IMG/VR virus record: IMGVR_UViG_3300021976_000004
Coordinates: 1-36,403 of that record
Source: a virus
Length of the DNA: 36,403 nucleotides
Direction: 5' to 3' (one strand)
Below, piece by piece: positions 7,315-16,796 of the stretch (the stretch's first letter is position 1; each line of letters begins with the position of its first letter). The notes under the pieces are model-generated. The model made no database searches. It saw nothing but the letters and a program-made list of their open reading frames with translations, and was not told the origin of the DNA. A program made the position numbers and the translations under genes.

Positions 7315-9372
7315 TCATTCCCCACCTCGACCATCAAATGCAGTGTCTTGAAACTGCAAAGGGTTGTGTCCTGCTTGTGCTGACATTAATGCTTGGATTA
7401 ATGGCGCTATGTTTTTGGATTGTGTCGGGGGCTTATTTTTTTGTTCTATCATTTTTTTGACAAGTTTTTCCCGTATTTTCGGCGATGTAAGTAAATGCGT
7501 GGCAAGCCTTCCGCCAATACCACTTGCAGCCGTCGAAGCTATAACTCCGGGGATACCTCCTGCAGCCCAACCGGTTACCATCTGTCCTATTTTTGAAAGC
7601 AACTCCGTATTTCTGGCCCCGGTTTTAGGGTTAAGCATTAACTTAAAAGCCTCCGCATTCTTTCCCACCAAGTCTGAAAACTGCTTAACCGATTGATGGG
7701 TTTTACTATCTGTAAACAAAGCCTTTCTTTGATTTTTGCCTAGCTTCTTATAGAGGTCCCGCAATTTCAGTGGATTCACGGTTCCTGTTTCATCGATAGC
7801 TCTAGATAAATATGCCGAAGCTAGTAGGTGCTTGTCTTGACCTGGTTTTATGGCCAATCGTTCTGATAGTTTTTTTAACAAGGTGGCGCGGTCGTTTTTT
7901 CCACCTCTTATAAAATGGCTAAGCATCAAATCTGGGTCTCCGCCTTTCCGAGTAAACTTCACAATTTCGTCGGATTCAAACGGAGCATACTCAGATTTGT
8001 AATACTCCATTGCATTTTTTCTTGCTTCTTTCAGCTTGGGATTGCTTGAACTCTCAATAGCATTATCAATATCTTTCTCGACTGCTTCCTGAAGCTCCCT
8101 GTATAAATTTGCTTTAGGTGTGTCACCATTAATAAAAGCGTCATAACGTCTTTCGCCTATTTCCGCTCTCAAGTAATCACTGTCTTTCAAAGAAAATGTA
8201 TCTTTATCCTTTGGTGGTTTAGATATATTTTCTAATAAATTAATATCGGCTGGAGATCGAAAGCTTGCTAAATCTGGGTCACTTTCGATTCTATCGAGAA
8301 GGCTTGATGCACGTTCTCGTAGATTCCCTCTATTGGTGGTTACATTGTTACTTTCGGCAATTTTGTTAACCTTTTCAAATCGTTCTCGCTTGTTTTTTGC
8401 AGCAACATTCGCAGCTTCTTTTAACGCTTGCTGAAGCTCTACTCCATAATTGGTTGAAACGTTCCCGCCAGCCAAATCCTTTAAAAGCGTATCGCCTTTG
8501 TTAATGAGGCTATCAGCGGTGCGTTGCATAGTGGTTTCAGCGCCCGATCCTATAACGTTAGGTAAAATATTTTCGTAAACTCTGTTTAGGGAAGGATTAT
8601 CTATTACTCGACCTAAACCGGTTTCAGTGCCCCTTGTTGATATCAAAGCATCTTCAAGCTGTTGAGCTGACAGTGGACTTGACGGTCGTATTACTTTTTT
8701 AATCTTTCCTAGGTCCTGCATGCCCTTAGTTAATCCTTCTCCAGCTAGGCCAACTAATGCTGCTGTCAATGGGTCTTGGTTCTGACCAGCTCCATAAGCA
8801 CCAGCCAGTGCAGCTCTACGACCTACGGCTGAAGCTCCTTTCCCTATCCCACCAAGCTTTGCATAAGGGGAAAAAGAGCTAAGAGCCTGAAGCAATTTGT
8901 CACCTTTTTTCTCCTTTCCAATTACAGCCTCTTGTAAACCCGTATCTCCAATTTTTAAATTTTCTGCAATAGGGGCAATCTGTTTAAAATATGGAATTTC
9001 TTTTTTACCCAGATATGAAGCCAAATTAAGAGGCAAGTTGAATGCACCCTTTGCGGCTTCCCCTAGTCCGGCGCCAACATTTTCCAGAGCGCGTACAGGA
9101 TGCGTTAATATTTGTTTTCCTGATTCGTAGGCTTCCTCGGGGAGTTCTTTTAACGCATCAAATGCAGCGCCAGGGGCATTAGTCAGGCTTTCCCCGATGT
9201 CGGATAATATGCCCTTAAATCCAGTATTATCTGTGTTTTCTTTATTCTGTTGCTCATTATATTTGGGCGTATATTCAGGGAAATTTTTATAAATAGCATT
9301 TCGCATTTCATCTTGAGACATGCCATCAGGGAAGCTCAGCACTTTGTTGTTCGGCAACCTAACTTTTGGCAT
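7315..9372 (-). CDS. internal virion / DNA ejection protein (gp16-like position)
   Basis: The 685-residue protein begins MPKVRLPNNKVLSFPDGMSQ, an N-terminus recurrent in podophage ejection proteins. It is rich in Lys/Glu helices and has Gly/Ala-rich hydrophobic stretches (GAAKGAFNLPLNLASYLG; GWAAGGIPGVIASTAASGIGG), as expected of a protein that leaves the capsid and enters the cell envelope. It is third of three consecutive ejection-type genes, in the place of P22 gene 16, but larger. The start overlaps the preceding stop by one base (TAATG). Any enzymatic domain is not evident. Confidence 0.65.
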   Translation of the reverse strand: MPKVRLPNNKVLSFPDGMSQDEMRNAIYKNFPEYTPKYNEQQNKENTDNTGFKGILSDIGESLTNAPGAAFDALKELPEEAYESGKQILTHPVRALENVGAGLGEAAKGAFNLPLNLASYLGKKEIPYFKQIAPIAENLKIGDTGLQEAVIGKEKKGDKLLQALSSFSPYAKLGGIGKGASAVGRRAALAGAYGAGQNQDPLTAALVGLAGEGLTKGMQDLGKIKKVIRPSSPLSAQQLEDALISTRGTETGLGRVIDNPSLNRVYENILPNVIGSGAETTMQRTADSLINKGDTLLKDLAGGNVSTNYGVELQQALKEAANVAAKNKRERFEKVNKIAESNNVTTNRGNLRERASSLLDRIESDPDLASFRSPADINLLENISKPPKDKDTFSLKDSDYLRAEIGERRYDAFINGDTPKANLYRELQEAVEKDIDNAIESSSNPKLKEARKNAMEYYKSEYAPFESDEIVKFTRKGGDPDLMLSHFIRGGKNDRATLLKKLSERLAIKPGQDKHLLASAYLSRAIDETGTVNPLKLRDLYKKLGKNQRKALFTDSKTHQSVKQFSDLVGKNAEAFKLMLNPKTGARNTELLSKIGQMVTGWAAGGIPGVIASTAASGIGGRLATHLLTSPKIREKLVKKMIEQKNKPPTQSKNIAPLIQALMSAQAGHNPLQFQDTAFDGRGGE

Positions 9373-10436
9373 TATTCAAACCCTCCGGTAATGGGATTGA
9401 ATGTAAGCTCGCTTGACTCTTCTTGCTCCTGGAATTCACCTGTACCTTTGAGTGCTCCTCTATAAGTGCCGGTTTCCTTTTTAAGCAAATTTTTCACTAC
9501 GTTAAAATTTTGTTTGGCAATTTTGGGGTTATTTGACCACGTAGCCGGATTAGTAATAGATTGAAGTCCTTTCTGCATCTCTGGAGTAATAGAATCCCCA
9601 TAAAATTGTCTTACTTGTTTGGCAAGTAATTTTGCGCCAGTTAATGCTTTTTGATATTTTCCGTACTCTTTTGATTCCTTTCCAAGTGGGGCAAGACCTT
9701 CCTGAATAGCTTTACTCATGCCACCTTTAAAACCTGCGTATTGCGTTAGATGATCGACATCAATATTTTCAAGAGTTTTATCAATATTCGAGGCAAAAAG
9801 AGCGCGCTTTCTAGAGTCAACGTCAGATATAGATTTTTGTCGTTGAAGCTTTAGCCTCTCAAGCATTTCACTTTGCATCCTGGGATCTTCAATGGGCTGT
9901 GACCTATCTGTTCCAGGAACAAATCCTGCCTTAACATCTTCGATTTCCTGCTCAGTTTTGGCTAGAGGAGTAGAGGCACGTTTATCTGCGGTTCCTATCA
10001 ATGATTGTCTATATTCATTTAGAAACTCGGTTTTGGATAAGTCAGCGTCATAAGCTTTTTTTGAATCTTTAAATAGTTGGCTATCTTCACCTTTTTGACC
10101 GCGAATATAATCAAGCCACATAGCTTGACCTACACCACCTGGCGCCATTTTTCCTCCAAAAGGAAGATTGGCTTCTTTCTTCATCTGATCGATTCGGGCC
10201 TGTCTCAATGCATTTTGTAATGATTCAGATTGCACAACAGACTTAAATCGTTCCGGCTCTTCCTCAAGCTGTAGCTTTCTCAGTGCGTTCGCCATTTCTT
10301 GTTGTTGCTGTTCACGATTCATTCGCGCAGGTTCGCGCTGCATCTTAAAACCTTGCAATAAATTGGCAAAAATATCCCCTAAACCAGATTGTTGGGTCGG
10401 AATTCTTGAAAAGTCAGTGAAGTTTATTCCCATCAT
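9372..10436 (-). CDS. internal virion / DNA ejection protein (gp20-like position)
   Basis: The 354-residue, largely helical, charged protein has the sequence features of an injected virion protein: an N-terminal segment predicting no fold, Gln/Glu-rich coiled coil (REQQQQEMANALRKLQLEEE) and Lys-rich helices. It lies between two other ejection-type genes and shares TAATG junctions with both. The assignment rests on position and composition, not on a specific motif. Confidence 0.6.
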   Translation of the reverse strand: MMGINFTDFSRIPTQQSGLGDIFANLLQGFKMQREPARMNREQQQQEMANALRKLQLEEEPERFKSVVQSESLQNALRQARIDQMKKEANLPFGGKMAPGGVGQAMWLDYIRGQKGEDSQLFKDSKKAYDADLSKTEFLNEYRQSLIGTADKRASTPLAKTEQEIEDVKAGFVPGTDRSQPIEDPRMQSEMLERLKLQRQKSISDVDSRKRALFASNIDKTLENIDVDHLTQYAGFKGGMSKAIQEGLAPLGKESKEYGKYQKALTGAKLLAKQVRQFYGDSITPEMQKGLQSITNPATWSNNPKIAKQNFNVVKNLLKKETGTYRGALKGTGEFQEQEESSELTFNPITGGFE

Positions 10437-11059
10437 TAACCCCAGAGTTTATTGCCAAATAATGAAGCCGAGTCTTGGCTTGCAAATCCGCCCAAACCAC
10501 CAAATGCCTGCGCCAAAGCTTTAAACAAGGCGTTATTGTTTTGGTTTTTTTGGTTCTGTCCTTGAAACGCCAGGCCTGCTTGAGCATTCATATTTCCCCC
10601 CAATAAGTCTGCTAAGGAACCAGAAGCTTGAAACCCTTTGTTGTACATATCCTGTTGACCAGAAAGACCACGTCCTTGTATGCCCATTACGTTGTTCAGC
10701 CATTGCTGCATATCTTCTCCCATGAGAGAGTCTGCAAGGTGTGATTCTCCCTCTATGTCTTGCAAGCTACCGCGCATACCTCCTGCGGCTGCTGTATTTC
10801 CTGCGGCTCGTAATCCCTCGTCGCGTTTTAATTGGAAACCTTTTGATGGTTCGTAGCTTCCCATTATCCCCTCAAGAAACTTTGCGGGGTCTTGAGTCAT
10901 CTGCGAAAGCGGGCCTTGCATGTTCTGGTAGGCTGATTGGCCTTGTTGGATAAAAGGGTTGTAGTACTGTTGCCCCATGCCTGGAATCTGGTTCAAATAA
11001 GGCATCGCAGCATCTGCTGGATTTTTACCGCCTTTCACAAAATTACTCAACCAACTCAT
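10436..11059 (-). CDS. DNA transfer / ejection protein (gp7-like position)
   Basis: The 207-residue Gly/Gln/Met-rich protein (NQIPGMGQQYYNPFIQQGQSAYQNM; GNTAAAGGMRGS) belongs to the small Gly-rich podophage DNA-transfer type that corresponds in position to P22 gene 7. The ATG at 11059 is chosen because AAGGA precedes it by six bases; the longer frame would need TTG. The hydrophobic Gly/Ala C-terminus (ALFKALAQAFGGLGGFA) could insert into membranes during ejection. Confidence 0.65.
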   Translation of the reverse strand: MSWLSNFVKGGKNPADAAMPYLNQIPGMGQQYYNPFIQQGQSAYQNMQGPLSQMTQDPAKFLEGIMGSYEPSKGFQLKRDEGLRAAGNTAAAGGMRGSLQDIEGESHLADSLMGEDMQQWLNNVMGIQGRGLSGQQDMYNKGFQASGSLADLLGGNMNAQAGLAFQGQNQKNQNNNALFKALAQAFGGLGGFASQDSASLFGNKLWG

Positions 11060-11068
11060 AGCCAATCC

Positions 11069-11410
11069 TTATACGCTCGTTATGGTTTCAATTATTCCGG
11101 CTGCTGTTTTAACCTGTAACTTTGCCAAGTTAGTGTTAAACCAAACTGTGCCTATTCCAACATCTGGCTCTAATGTAGTAATTTCGACTGTAGTTTTATT
11201 AGGAATTCGCACGCCCTGGTTTATAACGGTGCCGTTGTTAACCGTGCCATCATTAAGAACAATGCTTTGGACGATGTCATTTAACAAAAATACCGCTATG
11301 TTTAGTGCCTGAAACATTTGGTCGTTATATAGGTATCCATCGGGCGCAAGCCGCCCATCTTGAGTAGTAAAATACATGTCGAAGAAAGCTGGCAGCGTGG
11401 GTATGCTCAT
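11069..11410 (-). CDS. virion structural protein following the tail hub gene
   Basis: This 113-residue protein (MSIPTLPAFFDMYFTTQDGR ... GTVWFNTNLAKLQVKTAAG) resembles small virion proteins found after the gp10-like gene in many podophages. The C-terminal phrase IGTVWFNTNLAKLQVKT is a fibre-type beta hairpin. Its ATG overlaps the gp10-like stop (ATGA), with GAGGTGG as ribosome site. A tail-needle or needle-accessory place is possible from gene order, but it is much shorter than P22 gp26. Confidence 0.6.
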   Translation of the reverse strand: MSIPTLPAFFDMYFTTQDGRLAPDGYLYNDQMFQALNIAVFLLNDIVQSIVLNDGTVNNGTVINQGVRIPNKTTVEITTLEPDVGIGTVWFNTNLAKLQVKTAAGIIETITSV

Positions 11411-12990
11411 TGCACCACCTCTATTACGCCATTTTGTGCAACGAATCTTTGGAATCCCCAGAATCTAAGCTGAACCGTAAACTCATTGGCTTGACCCATC
11501 CGCCACCATCTGACCTGATTACGGTATTTGCCTATTGGGTTTAATTCGCGGCCTACAATGTTGCTAAACGATTGGTTGCCATTCTTTGAAAAAGACATAT
11601 CTACGCGCGGACGATTAGCGTTTTCAGCGCATATCCCATCTTGAGCAAGCAACATGTCTCCATTCTGAGCCAATATAAAGCCGTCCCCTGGCTGTGTTAT
11701 TAATAAACCTTGACAAAAGATTTCATCGGGATCGCCTAGGAAATAGTCATTGACCCCCTGCTCTATCCAAAAAGTAAACATCCCCACACGAAACCTTGAT
11801 GAATCTTCGCGCCGCACAGTTTTGCATATGCGAACTCTCGGGATAACATCACCAAGGATATTAGGGTCAATGTTGTAGTTATAAGTAATAAATTCCGTAC
11901 CCATTTGATAAAGGCTCGGGTCGTTAAGCGACACAAAAAATGTTTTTTCATTGAAATAAATAACCTGTCTTGCGGGATGAAAGTTTAAATCTTCGTCAGA
12001 TACGTGACAGAACTGTGAAGTGTTAAAATCATAAATAAGCGATACATTATCTTTAGGATTAAAAAACGTGAGCTGATAAAACAAATGTCCATCTTGGCGA
12101 TAAAAAAAGGCTGTTGATTCGTCTGGGCGCTGTATAGTTTGCAATAAATAGTCTATTCCATCGCTAGATATTCGCTTCGTTGACCCGCCATCCGTAACCA
12201 TAATAGAAGGCGCGTTATTTTCGTTTTGCGAAAGCCAGCAAACGAGCTCTTCTGATGCTGCAATAGTGGATACAGATACACATCCACTGTCGATATTAAA
12301 CGATTGGACGCGCCTGTAGTTTTCAGTACCGCCCACTTGCGTCCATACTTCTGCGACTGTTGAACCAAATACAATGACATTGTTACCGCGACCAGGTAAC
12401 CGTTTAACAGCAATTGCGCTATCAGGTTTTGTTTGTAGGCTAAGCTGTGTATTTAAAGAAATCGTGGTGTCTGTCGCTCGTTGGAATGCATACCAGTTCT
12501 GGGAGTTCGTGCTTAATTTAGATGAGGCAATGAGAAAGAAAGTATTGTGATAGCTTACATAACTTGGAATGATTGGATTCCCCAGAAATGTTAGCGTTTG
12601 CTTGGTCAACGTCCCTGTCGAATAGTTATATATCCAAGCGCTTTGACCATCAACAATACATATTTGCTGGCTTAGGTTCTCATCAATAAATACTTCGTCG
12701 GTATTGGTATCAATATTCCCAATAAATTGGGGCGCCAAATTATTCCCAATTTTATAAACACTGCTGTTCACTACAGCTAGCATGAAGTTCCCACGGACTG
12801 AGTGGAATAATCCGCGGCCTTCCCCAGTGCTCAATATCTCTGAAACTCGTTGGAAACCAGCATAATTAACAAGCCACTCATCAGAAATAAACATGTTGTA
12901 TGTTTTTTCAAGCGATATCTTGGGATATCGGCCAAAGGTCGAGCTTCCTACGACATTAACTGGCATTTGAGTTGCTTTATTTACGCCCAT
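11407..12990 (-). CDS. P22 gp10-like tail hub / packaged-DNA stabilisation protein
   Basis: The 527-residue beta-rich protein begins MGVNKATQMPVNVVGSSTFG and continues RYPKISLEKTYNMFISDEWL, the start typical of P22 gp10-family hub proteins, and length and gene order agree (after the gp4-like gene). WIYNYSTG and YDFNTSQFCHVSD segments look like propeller blades. It should close the portal vertex and carry fibres or spike. The short phrases FILAQNGDMLLAQDG form a small internal repeat. SD AGGAAGG is strong. Confidence 0.8.
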   Translation of the reverse strand: MGVNKATQMPVNVVGSSTFGRYPKISLEKTYNMFISDEWLVNYAGFQRVSEILSTGEGRGLFHSVRGNFMLAVVNSSVYKIGNNLAPQFIGNIDTNTDEVFIDENLSQQICIVDGQSAWIYNYSTGTLTKQTLTFLGNPIIPSYVSYHNTFFLIASSKLSTNSQNWYAFQRATDTTISLNTQLSLQTKPDSAIAVKRLPGRGNNVIVFGSTVAEVWTQVGGTENYRRVQSFNIDSGCVSVSTIAASEELVCWLSQNENNAPSIMVTDGGSTKRISSDGIDYLLQTIQRPDESTAFFYRQDGHLFYQLTFFNPKDNVSLIYDFNTSQFCHVSDEDLNFHPARQVIYFNEKTFFVSLNDPSLYQMGTEFITYNYNIDPNILGDVIPRVRICKTVRREDSSRFRVGMFTFWIEQGVNDYFLGDPDEIFCQGLLITQPGDGFILAQNGDMLLAQDGICAENANRPRVDMSFSKNGNQSFSNIVGRELNPIGKYRNQVRWWRMGQANEFTVQLRFWGFQRFVAQNGVIEVVQ

Positions 12991-13007
12991 TAACCAACCT
13001 TCCTATA

Positions 13008-13715
13008 TCAGTTCGGGGTCCAGCCCTTCCCAAGATTTATGAACCCATAATTTAAACTACCGCGCTTTTGTAACGTTGAAACTTTTTGTAATCTCAAATC
13101 CAAGATTCGTGATTTTTTATTGATAAACGATTCATACTTTCCTAACTGTCTTAAGACGTTATCAGGAGTTGTAAAGTCATATTCCGCACAGATTCGGTCA
13201 GCTAATGCGTAACGTAAATAGGTTATGTAAAACTGGTCTATCGTTAGGCTTAAATCTTGTCTAAGTGCTACTTGCGCAAGTCTAAAAATTCCGTGTATCT
13301 CTAAGGGATATGCTCTGTCTGGCTTGAAATAGATGTATAAATTTCCACCACCAAACTGACGCTCAAAATACCATTCGAATGGCAAAGTTTGGACGTTCTC
13401 AACCCGGCTTGAGCCAAAGTAGGCGTTCCGCTTTTCATATTTCATTGCATATCGAACAGCATCTAAATAAAACACCAGCGTGTCTATCTGAATCAAATCC
13501 GGGATGGTGTACGTTTCCTGACCTGCAACCGCGGTTAGATTAAAGGTCGATTCATAAGGCACCATACCTTCATCAACGTCTTTTTCAGTTAAAATGTTGT
13601 TTAACCAAATGAGACCATCACCGACTTGCCCGCCACTTACGGTTTCAAACTCGCGAGATACAACCCCAGAGGCATAATATGCCCCTGAGATAAGTTCGTT
13701 CGTTGTATAGGGCAT
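13008..13715 (-). CDS. P22 gp4-like head-tail connector protein
   Basis: The 235-residue protein has the features of the podophage head-to-tail adaptor: an N-terminal helical segment (TTNELISGAYYASGVVSREF), a beta region, and a C-terminal helix rich in Arg/Tyr (YITYLRYALADRICAEYDF). It follows coat and precedes the gp10-like hub, as gene 4 does in P22. P22 gp4 is shorter and has a muramidase-like activity; no catalytic motif is visible here, so only the structural role is proposed. The ATG at 13715 has AGGAG six bases before it; the extra methionine in the longer frame is a TTG. Confidence 0.65.
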   Translation of the reverse strand: MPYTTNELISGAYYASGVVSREFETVSGGQVGDGLIWLNNILTEKDVDEGMVPYESTFNLTAVAGQETYTIPDLIQIDTLVFYLDAVRYAMKYEKRNAYFGSSRVENVQTLPFEWYFERQFGGGNLYIYFKPDRAYPLEIHGIFRLAQVALRQDLSLTIDQFYITYLRYALADRICAEYDFTTPDNVLRQLGKYESFINKKSRILDLRLQKVSTLQKRGSLNYGFINLGKGWTPN

Positions 13716-13727
13716 CAAACACTCCTG

Positions 13728-14456
13728 TTACAGAACGTCTTTGTAAGCCATAACGGAAACCGCTGTGGCAGAGCCGGTTACCTTGTAATCAATGCTTGGT
13801 GTAGCATTACATTCGCACCAAAGCATGTCGGTGGTCGCTACGCCTGCAACAGAACCAGATAGAATTGCCTGACCATTCGTAGAACCAGAAGTTGTGGCGC
13901 GTAAAGCAACCTTGTCCGCGGCAGCGGTTGGAGTAAAAGCCACAAGGAACAATACTTCTGTTTGTACGGGGGGAACCAATAAAGCCAGGTTAATTGCAGC
14001 AAAGGTAGCTGATGAACCGCTGGTGATAGATGTAGCGACACCATCTCGATACCACATCATGCGGTCTGCATCATCTCCCGTTTGTTTAAACGAGCGAATA
14101 TTGGCGCTTCCATCAGTTGAGACAGCACCTATTCTCCTAAACATGTCGTATCCACCGGGCAATGATGGAGATGTAAAATTTAAAGATAGTAAGCCCGCTG
14201 TGGCCTTATATCCTGTTGAATCGCCGATTACGTAAACAGCATATAAACTGGTTGCAACAATTGCTGCAATATCCACGCCATTAGCACCCAGATTATTGCC
14301 GTTCAAGGTGGCCGTAGCATTCAAGATAATATCGTTCTCGTTTGTAGAATTTCGAGCACGGCCAGCTATCATAGTAATGATTTTTGCCGAGGTATAACTC
14401 AAATCAAGTCCATCGATATCTAAATATGGCGCATTTACAATAGGTGTATTAGGCAT
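13728..14456 (-). CDS. capsid-associated structural protein (possible decoration protein)
   Basis: The 242-residue, Ala/Thr/Ser-rich beta protein lies directly after coat. It has repeated small-residue strands (LNATATLNGNNLGANGVDIA; SGSSATFAAINLALLVPP) and few charges. Placement next to coat suggests a head decoration or stabilisation protein; no family is firmly recognised. The start at 14456 is set by GGAG at 14466-14463, six bases before it. The ATG at 14468 would destroy that site and lacks its own. Confidence 0.6.
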   Translation of the reverse strand: MPNTPIVNAPYLDIDGLDLSYTSAKIITMIAGRARNSTNENDIILNATATLNGNNLGANGVDIAAIVATSLYAVYVIGDSTGYKATAGLLSLNFTSPSLPGGYDMFRRIGAVSTDGSANIRSFKQTGDDADRMMWYRDGVATSITSGSSATFAAINLALLVPPVQTEVLFLVAFTPTAAADKVALRATTSGSTNGQAILSGSVAGVATTDMLWCECNATPSIDYKVTGSATAVSVMAYKDVL

Positions 14457-14502
14457 GACTAACTCCATTTAAATTTAATAAAGGGCGCAATGCGCCCAGT
14501 AA

Positions 14503-15750
14503 TTAGACGGGCAAAGCAACCATCATGGCGTATTCGTCAACGAGCGTTCTTCCCCAAATGATGTCATGAATCATGCCGCGTTGGTTTTGACCGAAGAGTG
14601 AGCCATAGTACTGGCGAATAGATGCGCCACTATCAGGGTCTGTTTGCACTGAAGTAGGATATGGAACCTCTTCTGGAAGTTTTGGCATAGCAAGGAACAA
14701 AGGATTTCCAGCCATAATCAAACCGCAACGATGGTCAGGAAGAATTGTTACTTGCATACCGGCCACGATTTCAACGTTAATGTTTTGATTCTTGCCGGCT
14801 GATGCTTTCAATGGAGGATAAATATTCACGGTAACCTGAGAACCACCAGTACTTGCAGCATCTGCAGTTGACCGGAATTGTACTGGACACTGGGATACTG
14901 CATGACCAATGAAAGTACGGAAGCGCAAGTCTGTGCGGTTTGCTACCCCATCACTAAACTGGAACTTGTCATATACTTTTACGGAATTAGCATCACTTGC
15001 CGCAGCTGTTCCACTAAATGTGATTGAGATGACAGCATCATCCGCATTCTTAGTAACGCTCACAACAGTTAACACTGAACCCGCGTTGCCATCAGTTCCT
15101 GCTGTATGCGTTTTCAGCAAGTTTGATTGGTACCATTTACAGTTAGAGAAATCACCGATTTCCCAACTCATTGCCTCTCTGTCTCCACGCATAGGAGTGA
15201 ACTGGTTTAATCCTGAGTTCACGATTTGCGGGAAGGTTAGATCTGACAAATAACCCATTGTGTTGTTCTTAGCTGCACCGAAGTTTCTAAGAAATGCTAA
15301 TGAGTTAGCTAACTGCAGGTATGTGCTGATTGGAGTAACACCATCACCGTAGAATCGGAATGTATTGGTCTCTGCCAGCTCTGCTACGTTCTGCTCCACC
15401 TTGGTGCCAATCTCGGCAACCGCTGAAGTTCCGAACTTGTCCATGTAGTCGCGAACGTTGAAGATAAATTGTTGCGCTGTAAATTCGTAAGCAGTTGAAG
15501 CTTGTTGGTCTACAGTCAACTGTTGCACCCGCTGCTCTGCGGACTGGAAGCTTACTACTAAGCTATTTGTAGTTGTGAATCGGGGTGGCAAATCAAACGA
15601 TACGGTGTCGCCTAAGTTCTTAGGAATATCATCATTGAATCGTTGGAATTTCATGTTAGCCGTGCTAATGAACGCAAAGCTGTTTAATAGAAGTGCTAAG
15701 TTGGACTCGTTATATGTAATAACCTGTTGCAATATATTGACAGTTGCCAT
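14503..15750 (-). CDS. P22-type major coat protein
   Basis: The 415-residue protein matches the P22 coat family in length and order. It starts MATVNILQQVITYNESNLAL, has the ISTANMKFQRFNDDIPKNLGDTV region of the N-arm and E-loop, a variable beta insert around residues 220-310 where P22 has its I-domain, and the C-terminal YYGSLFGQNQRGMIHDIIWG segment. It should form the HK97-fold icosahedral shell. AAAGGGAG with an 8-base spacer supports the start. It lies just downstream of the scaffold gene, as in P22. Confidence 0.9.
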   Translation of the reverse strand: MATVNILQQVITYNESNLALLLNSFAFISTANMKFQRFNDDIPKNLGDTVSFDLPPRFTTTNSLVVSFQSAEQRVQQLTVDQQASTAYEFTAQQFIFNVRDYMDKFGTSAVAEIGTKVEQNVAELAETNTFRFYGDGVTPISTYLQLANSLAFLRNFGAAKNNTMGYLSDLTFPQIVNSGLNQFTPMRGDREAMSWEIGDFSNCKWYQSNLLKTHTAGTDGNAGSVLTVVSVTKNADDAVISITFSGTAAASDANSVKVYDKFQFSDGVANRTDLRFRTFIGHAVSQCPVQFRSTADAASTGGSQVTVNIYPPLKASAGKNQNINVEIVAGMQVTILPDHRCGLIMAGNPLFLAMPKLPEEVPYPTSVQTDPDSGASIRQYYGSLFGQNQRGMIHDIIWGRTLVDEYAMMVALPV

Positions 15751-15801
15751 TGCAAAAACTCCCTTTCAAGAAGAAACGTTTTGCAACGGCAATAGACTTA
15801 A

Positions 15802-16509
15802 CTATCCCTTAAGCCAGGGTTGCGCCCGAAGGTCGCTAATACTCTGCTTGCCGTTGCTACCAGAAACTCTTGAAGGTTGCAAACGGTCGAGCGGGGCTGG
15901 TGTGGTTTGTGATTCTGCGTCATTCTGAGCCTGCTTATTTTCGGCTATCGAACGTGATAGCTTTTGTAATTCAGCCTGAGCATAACGTGGATTCTTTGCC
16001 GCCAGTCCATCAAGCGCGTTGAGCTTAACGGGGTTACGAGCTAGTTCGTACATAACATCAGCCGCATTATCAATACCTGCTACCAAGTAAATCAATTGCG
16101 GGAATGCTGTCGGGTCAAGTTCCTTCGTAACTTCATCAAAGTCATCGTAAGATTCACGGCCTTGCTGCATCTTAGAAAGGTAACTATTTGCAACACGAGA
16201 CATTTCTTGTTCGATTTGTTTCTGTTGCATCTCTTGGTTAAATTTCTCTTGCACTTGCTGATAAATCGCATCGGCATCAACTTCGCGGTTTGTGGAATCA
16301 TTCCGCTGTCGTTGCTGCTGACTGGTGGCATTAATGCCCTCAAGTCTTTGCTGATACTCTTCCTCAACTTCGCGCCTTGCACGCAATGCCGCTTGCTCTT
16401 TTTCGCGCTGAACAATCTTGTTTACCTGAGACTGTGGGAGTAACTTTTCCTGTGTCATGTCAGGTTCAATCGGTGTTGCAGCGCTATCTAATGCTTGATT
16501 CTCGTCCAT
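15802..16509 (-). CDS. capsid scaffolding protein
   Basis: The 235-residue protein is acidic and predicted almost wholly helical, with a coiled coil at about residues 30-110 (VQREKEQAALRARREVEEEY; QQVQEKFNQEMQQKQIEQEM) and a C-terminal basic/aromatic tail (SISDLRAQPWLKG). These are the properties of P22-type scaffolds, whose C-terminus binds coat. It directly precedes coat. AGGAAGG gives a strong ribosome site, so scaffold is probably made from the promoter at 16663-16691. Confidence 0.8.
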   Translation of the reverse strand: MDENQALDSAATPIEPDMTQEKLLPQSQVNKIVQREKEQAALRARREVEEEYQQRLEGINATSQQQRQRNDSTNREVDADAIYQQVQEKFNQEMQQKQIEQEMSRVANSYLSKMQQGRESYDDFDEVTKELDPTAFPQLIYLVAGIDNAADVMYELARNPVKLNALDGLAAKNPRYAQAELQKLSRSIAENKQAQNDAESQTTPAPLDRLQPSRVSGSNGKQSISDLRAQPWLKG

Positions 16510-16662
16510 TTACAAACCTTCCTTTGTCTTGATTGACCCGCAGACGGCGGTAGTTTCCTCGGTATCGATGAGTTTCGCTCAGTTTGGCCGCATGAGTGCG
16601 TATTCTTCCCAAGGATTGGTGCTTGGTCACTGTTGGTGAAAAACAAATCGCCAATACTATAT
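16510..16662 (-). other. long untranslated leader of the scaffold-coat transcript
   Basis: About 150 bases between the putative start site (near 16656) and the scaffold ATG hold no convincing gene. The in-frame 67-residue frame here is Ser/Arg-rich, lacks a ribosome site and overlaps scaffold. Short GC stems (CCGC...GCGG near 16544) may fold the leader. Confidence 0.4.
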
Positions 16663-16691
16663 ATAGTATCTAAATTTGTATTAACACACAA
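16663..16691 (-). promoter_or_regulatory. promoter of the scaffold-coat-tail operon, on a 16-bp palindrome
   Basis: On the minus strand TTGTGT (16691-16686) and TACTAT (16668-16663) are 17 bases apart. The -10 lies inside a perfect palindrome ATACTATATATAGTAT (16654-16669). The inserted toxin-antitoxin cassette separates portal from scaffold, so this promoter is what would keep the downstream late genes expressed. The palindrome may be an operator. Confidence 0.55.
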
Positions 16692-16736
16692 TATATAGTG
16701 ATTGCTGTCTTTGCGGGAATGATTAACTAAATTGAT

Positions 16737-16765
16737 TTGTATAACTTTGTATAAATGTGTATACT
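16737..16765 (+). promoter_or_regulatory. promoter and phased operators of the RHH-RelE module
   Basis: TTGTAT (16737-16742) and TATACT (16760-16765) are 17 bases apart, in front of the antitoxin. GTATA occurs at 16739, 16749 and 16759, exactly 10 bases apart, covering the whole promoter. Ribbon-helix-helix repressors bind such one-turn-spaced repeats, so the antitoxin probably represses its own operon here. Confidence 0.7.
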
Positions 16766-16796
16766 TACATCAATGAATTAACTTATGAGGTGCAAT

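Noticed and set aside
7070-7318. Minus-strand Ser-rich 82-residue frame
   Set aside because: It is the shadow of the plus-strand two-pass membrane protein, which has a promoter and a convincing membrane/coiled-coil layout.
16488-16691. 67-residue minus-strand frame upstream of scaffold
   Set aside because: It overlaps the scaffold start, has no ribosome site, begins near the predicted transcription start and has Ser/Arg-rich, unstructured composition. It is better explained as untranslated leader.
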